From: Paenibacillus_E qinlingensis
GTDB lineage: Bacteria > Bacillota > Bacilli > Paenibacillales > NBRC-103111
Assembly: GCF_028746185.1 (NCBI RefSeq)
Contig: NZ_JAQIVH010000056.1
Location: 186,001-250,000, forward strand
Direction: 5' to 3'
Length of the DNA: 64,000 nt
Part shown: one piece after another, positions 61,053-64,000 of the stretch
Layout of the letters: each line of letters opens with the position of its first letter
How positions within the stretch are numbered: the stretch's first letter is position 1
Notes under the pieces: model-generated
The model's input: the letters and a program-made list of their open reading frames with translations, nothing else
What the model was told of the DNA's origin: nothing
Databases searched by the model: none
Made by a program: the position numbers and the translations under genes

Positions 61053-63275
61053 TTATTGAATCGGCAGTCCATATAGACGCCAAGGCTTGTTTCCTCCAAA
61101 AAATCCGCATAAATGGGTTGCCGCAGGTACGGGTGTGATTTCCCATGAACTTGATTCAGCAACGGTATGCTTGGCGTTGTAGAGAACAGCTTCCTCACCT
61201 TGCGGCAATTCAAGCTCATACAACCCATCGCCAAGAGAGCGAAGTTGTACCCCTGAATTTGCAGATAGACGAATGTCACCTAGCATATCCGTTTTCATGC
61301 GGCACGGCTGTCCCGCTAAGCTTTTTACTCGGATCCAAACAGTTGCACCTTCGGATCGAGTCGCACTGATTTCAAATGCGCCCTCGGTTCGCAAATTATG
61401 AAACACAACTTCCTTCCAAGTGGTAGGAACGGCTGGGAAAACTCGGATCTCTTCTCCCCAGCTTTGCAGCAGCATATCGTGGATAGCTTCGGCTCCAGCA
61501 AGCGGCGATTCGATGACCGGGCCTGCTTCCCTGTACATTGTGTTCGGCTTCAGTAGATGGATCAGGGTCTTTAAGTATTTGAGCGATTCATCCCCTTCCC
61601 CCATAGCAGCAGCAATGGAAGCAGCACCCGTAAAGGTGAATCCGCGCAAATCTCCTTCACGTGAAAACCAGTGGCGAAGCGAACGTACGATAAGCTCTCG
61701 TTCTTCAGGTGAATCACCGCTCATTAGATGAAGTGGGAACACAGCCATCAAATGACTGAAATGTCGATGACCAAATTCCAACGGTTGGCCAGCGCCAATC
61801 ATGAAGCCAGTTTCATCGACAGGCAGTGGCGTTAATCGCGCCAACGTCTCCTCCCATCTTGCACATCCGGCGTCCTCAATATCAAGAATACTGCATATCC
61901 GCAGTAAAGTTTGGCAGCCCCATTGCAGCAATGCAAGATCATAATGGGTATCTGGTACGGCTAACTGCAGGAACGACCCATATTCAGGCGATATCATAGG
62001 AGGCAAATGCAGTTTGCCGTCATCGCGTTCCTCCAGCAGATGTAAATAGTATTGTACACTTCGTTTCAGCAATGGAAACAGCAGTTCTTCAAGCATGGAA
62101 GCGTCCATCGTATGACGGTAATGCCGCCATAAGTTATGGCATACCCACGTCAAATTGCCAACCTCGGTGCCTACACTGCCAGCTAAATCATAGCTCATAC
62201 TACGACCCAAGCCGGCTGAATCTTCACGGTACTGCTCTGGAACGTTACGAATTAACTGCGCCATATTGTCTTGAAAAGCGTGAATGAGCGATTCGCCAAG
62301 TTCCAAACGGCCTGACGTATAAACAGGTGAATAACTCATCTGTACATTCATGTTGAACCAAACGCCTGCCCATGGCGTAGTCGTGAGCCACGGTCCTTGG
62401 TTGTCCATGATCATCCCGTCAGAGCGGGTCGCCGAGGCCAACTTGTACATTTGTATCCAGTAAAAACTTTCTAGTATTGTATCTGGTATGGAAACAAAGC
62501 TTTGGCGATAGTAATCATGCCACCAATGTCGGTGAACGTCTACCCAAGACTCCCATTGCTGGCTTGAAGCTAGTCGAACATTCGATTCTATCCTTTGCTT
62601 CACTTGCGAATCATAACCATTTCCTATCGAAAGCCAAAGCCGCCTTAGGTTTCTGCCCTCTTCTGCTTCTGCTTGCGCTTCCATCCACGCCGTCGTACAA
62701 CCTCCGTCATAATCAAATCGTTGTACACCAATCGTCACCCCGTCCTCATTTGATTGGCGCATTACTTCTGCATTAGGGAGGTATTGATTGAGGTTGAAGC
62801 CGTCAGCATTTTTCAACACAGGATCAACTTCGCTGAAAGCATACCATGTCATTCGAGCGTCTTTCTCTCCCTCACTTGTTTCCAGTTCTACGGCCAGCAC
62901 CTTGTCCAGGCTGTGTACGAAAGCGCGAAGCTTTACTGTGCCTACTGTCGTTGTAATCTCTGCCCGCATCTCCGCATTCCACAAATCAATCCGAATGCTT
63001 GACGGCTGATAATACCATCCTGCCAGTTCAAGGTGCAATTCCCCAACCGGGACGCGTGGTGGAAATCCGCCTCTAGGTTTTTGCGCTGTTACGTCCGTAC
63101 ACCCCAGCACAAATCGCAGCACATGACGTTTTTCCCGATGCTCCTCACTATATATCATGGCCCCGATAAATCCGTTGCCAATAAAAGCTCCTTCGTTCCA
63201 CGAATTTGGTTTAACGGACCAAGTTAGATCATGTCTCGCCATAAAGGAAGGCCAGTCAATCGATGTCTTAATCAT
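61053..63275 (-). CDS. GH95-family fucosidase/galactosidase-like hydrolase
   Basis: About 740 residues, no signal peptide. N-terminal beta domain (about 1-240) with WNEGAFIGNGFIGAMIY, linker helices, then the (alpha/alpha)6 barrel with WFNMNVQMSYSP, whose Asn-x-Asn-x-Gln set holds the conserved residues of GH95, and RHFSHLMAVFPL. C-terminal domain ends in all-beta sequence. Cytoplasmic cleavage of alpha-1,2-L-fucose or L-galactose units is expected. The longer open frame begins with GTG 63341 without a ribosome site. ATG 63275 (MIKTSID) gives the usual family start; ATG 63296 is also possible. It has its own terminator and is upstream of the regulator genes. Confidence 0.8.
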   Translation of the reverse strand: MIKTSIDWPSFMARHDLTWSVKPNSWNEGAFIGNGFIGAMIYSEEHREKRHVLRFVLGCTDVTAQKPRGGFPPRVPVGELHLELAGWYYQPSSIRIDLWNAEMRAEITTTVGTVKLRAFVHSLDKVLAVELETSEGEKDARMTWYAFSEVDPVLKNADGFNLNQYLPNAEVMRQSNEDGVTIGVQRFDYDGGCTTAWMEAQAEAEEGRNLRRLWLSIGNGYDSQVKQRIESNVRLASSQQWESWVDVHRHWWHDYYRQSFVSIPDTILESFYWIQMYKLASATRSDGMIMDNQGPWLTTTPWAGVWFNMNVQMSYSPVYTSGRLELGESLIHAFQDNMAQLIRNVPEQYREDSAGLGRSMSYDLAGSVGTEVGNLTWVCHNLWRHYRHTMDASMLEELLFPLLKRSVQYYLHLLEERDDGKLHLPPMISPEYGSFLQLAVPDTHYDLALLQWGCQTLLRICSILDIEDAGCARWEETLARLTPLPVDETGFMIGAGQPLEFGHRHFSHLMAVFPLHLMSGDSPEERELIVRSLRHWFSREGDLRGFTFTGAASIAAAMGEGDESLKYLKTLIHLLKPNTMYREAGPVIESPLAGAEAIHDMLLQSWGEEIRVFPAVPTTWKEVVFHNLRTEGAFEISATRSEGATVWIRVKSLAGQPCRMKTDMLGDIRLSANSGVQLRSLGDGLYELELPQGEEAVLYNAKHTVAESSSWEITPVPAATHLCGFFGGNKPWRLYGLPIQ

Positions 63276-63424
63276 CCTATACCCACAACCTTTCATGCAT
63301 CCTTCATCATAGAGGGCGGATTGGTTTTGGTCGCACCACACTCTACGTAAATATACGTTTGTATATGTGGCTTATCATTGTGTTAATTTATTGGCATATG
63401 ACTTTTTTTGCTTTTTTGCTAGAT

Positions 63425-63464
63425 CAAAAAAACCTTCTTTCCGCATTACGCAGAAGGAAGGTTT
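63425..63464 (-). terminator. Intrinsic terminator of the deacylase gene
   Basis: Stem AACCTTCCTTC / GAAAGAAGGTT (one mismatch) and a long T run on the minus strand, four bases past the stop. Confidence 0.85.
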
Positions 63465-63467
63465 AAA

Positions 63468-63941
63468 TTAGCTATTTGTTATATCCACAAGACATGCTTC
63501 AGTTGCAGTAATTAAATCCGCGCCGCTTAGGAAGATTTGTAACCCACGCCGACCGGCACTTATACTAATAAGATCCATAGATTTCGCAGATAAGTCTACG
63601 TAAATTGGATATTTTTTCTTAATACCTAGTGGTGAAACCCCACCTCTGATATAACCTGTAAGCTCTAAAATTTGCTTTAGTGGTACCATCTCGACCTTTT
63701 TATTTCCACTGACCGTTGCTAAACGTTTTAAATTGAGCTCACAGTCACCAGGAATACAAGACACCATCACACCTGTTTTATCGCCTTGGACAATTAATGT
63801 TTTAAAGATTTGATTAGATCGAACCCCAACCTTCTCAGACACGGTTTGAGCATCTAATTCATTTTCATCCCATTCGTATTCATGTAACGTATAAGGAATT
63901 TTAAACATATCTAACTTTCTACAAGCATTTGTTTTACTCAT
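63468..63941 (-). CDS. ybaK: YbaK/EbsC-type Cys-tRNA(Pro) deacylase
   Basis: Cytoplasmic trans-editing enzyme of 157 residues that hydrolyses Cys mischarged on tRNA-Pro. The YbaK fold is seen with Lys in QIFKTLIVQGD near 48, the catalytic position in known members, and GYIRGGVSPLGIKKKYP, the conserved Gly-rich loop. Length is normal for the family. Starting ATG follows a GGAAAGGTG site. The following 59 bases to the window end hold no gene start that can be judged. Confidence 0.88.
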   Translation of the reverse strand: MSKTNACRKLDMFKIPYTLHEYEWDENELDAQTVSEKVGVRSNQIFKTLIVQGDKTGVMVSCIPGDCELNLKRLATVSGNKKVEMVPLKQILELTGYIRGGVSPLGIKKKYPIYVDLSAKSMDLISISAGRRGLQIFLSGADLITATEACLVDITNS

Positions 63942-64000
63942 GTTCGCACCTTTCCATCTGTTACTAATCCGTTAAAATATAAAATAGGTAGTTCACGCAA

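Noticed and set aside
1..64000. Search for CRISPR arrays, insertion sequences, prophage, tRNA or rRNA genes
   Set aside because: No direct-repeat arrays, transposase-like frames, integrases or structural RNA signatures were seen by eye; the only arrays are protein-level repeats inside coding genes.

Overview
The window reads as a chromosomal segment of a spore-forming Firmicute of the Paenibacillaceae, most likely a Paenibacillus. The reasons are moderate GC content, strong AGGAGG ribosome sites, frequent TTG/GTG starts, a T-box leader, a DesK/DesR/Des membrane-fluidity operon, CspB and YdjO cold-shock genes, and three LplB/YtcP-type sugar ABC importers tied to YesM/YesN or membrane AraC regulators. 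I saw no rRNA, tRNA, CRISPR array, insertion sequence or phage gene. This is an inference from gene families, not a species call.

Region 1 (1-7.9 kb) is housekeeping and stress: a truncated MFS exporter, a short methionyl-tRNA synthetase behind a T-box leader, the des-desK-desR operon, then cspB with a structured leader and ydjO, and a DUF4846 lipoprotein. Region 2 (8-13.7 kb) holds a GH78 rhamnosidase-like enzyme, an APH-family phosphotransferase, a small membrane protein too short for routine gene calling, and an MFS exporter with a MarR repressor whose two promoters share a near-identical operator over the -35 box.

Region 3 (13.7-32.2 kb) is polysaccharide utilisation on the minus strand. 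One operon (LplB, YtcP, binding protein, membrane AraC regulator, deacetylase-like protein, a broken SGNH hydrolase, a large GH9 endoglucanase with two LamG domains) is followed by a second importer with its own YesM/YesN pair. Region 4 (32.4-37.8 kb) has a rifampin phosphotransferase, a possible small RNA with its own promoter and terminator, a minimal L,D-transpeptidase, a lipoprotein serpin and an unknown protein.

Region 5 (37.8-47.3 kb) is the least conventional part. Two divergent, paralogous secreted proteins (about 1000 and 1513 residues) are built from jelly-roll domains and a beta-propeller. One is frameshifted in a seven-G tract, the other ends in four tandem repeats. Next to them is a GntR regulator fused to a cytoplasmic solute-binding-protein domain. 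Region 6 (47.4-50.7 kb) has small metabolic genes (DUF1361, VOC, DHFR-like, gamma carbonic anhydrase, a 53-residue protein).

Region 7 (50.8-63.3 kb) is a third glycan locus: GH95 enzyme, YesN/YesM, LplB/YtcP importer and binding protein, sulfatase, SGNH esterase and medium-chain dehydrogenase. It suggests use of a sulfated or acylated, possibly fucose-containing, oligosaccharide. The window closes with a YbaK-type deacylase. Several start codons were moved inward from the longest open frame because a good ribosome site points to an internal codon.
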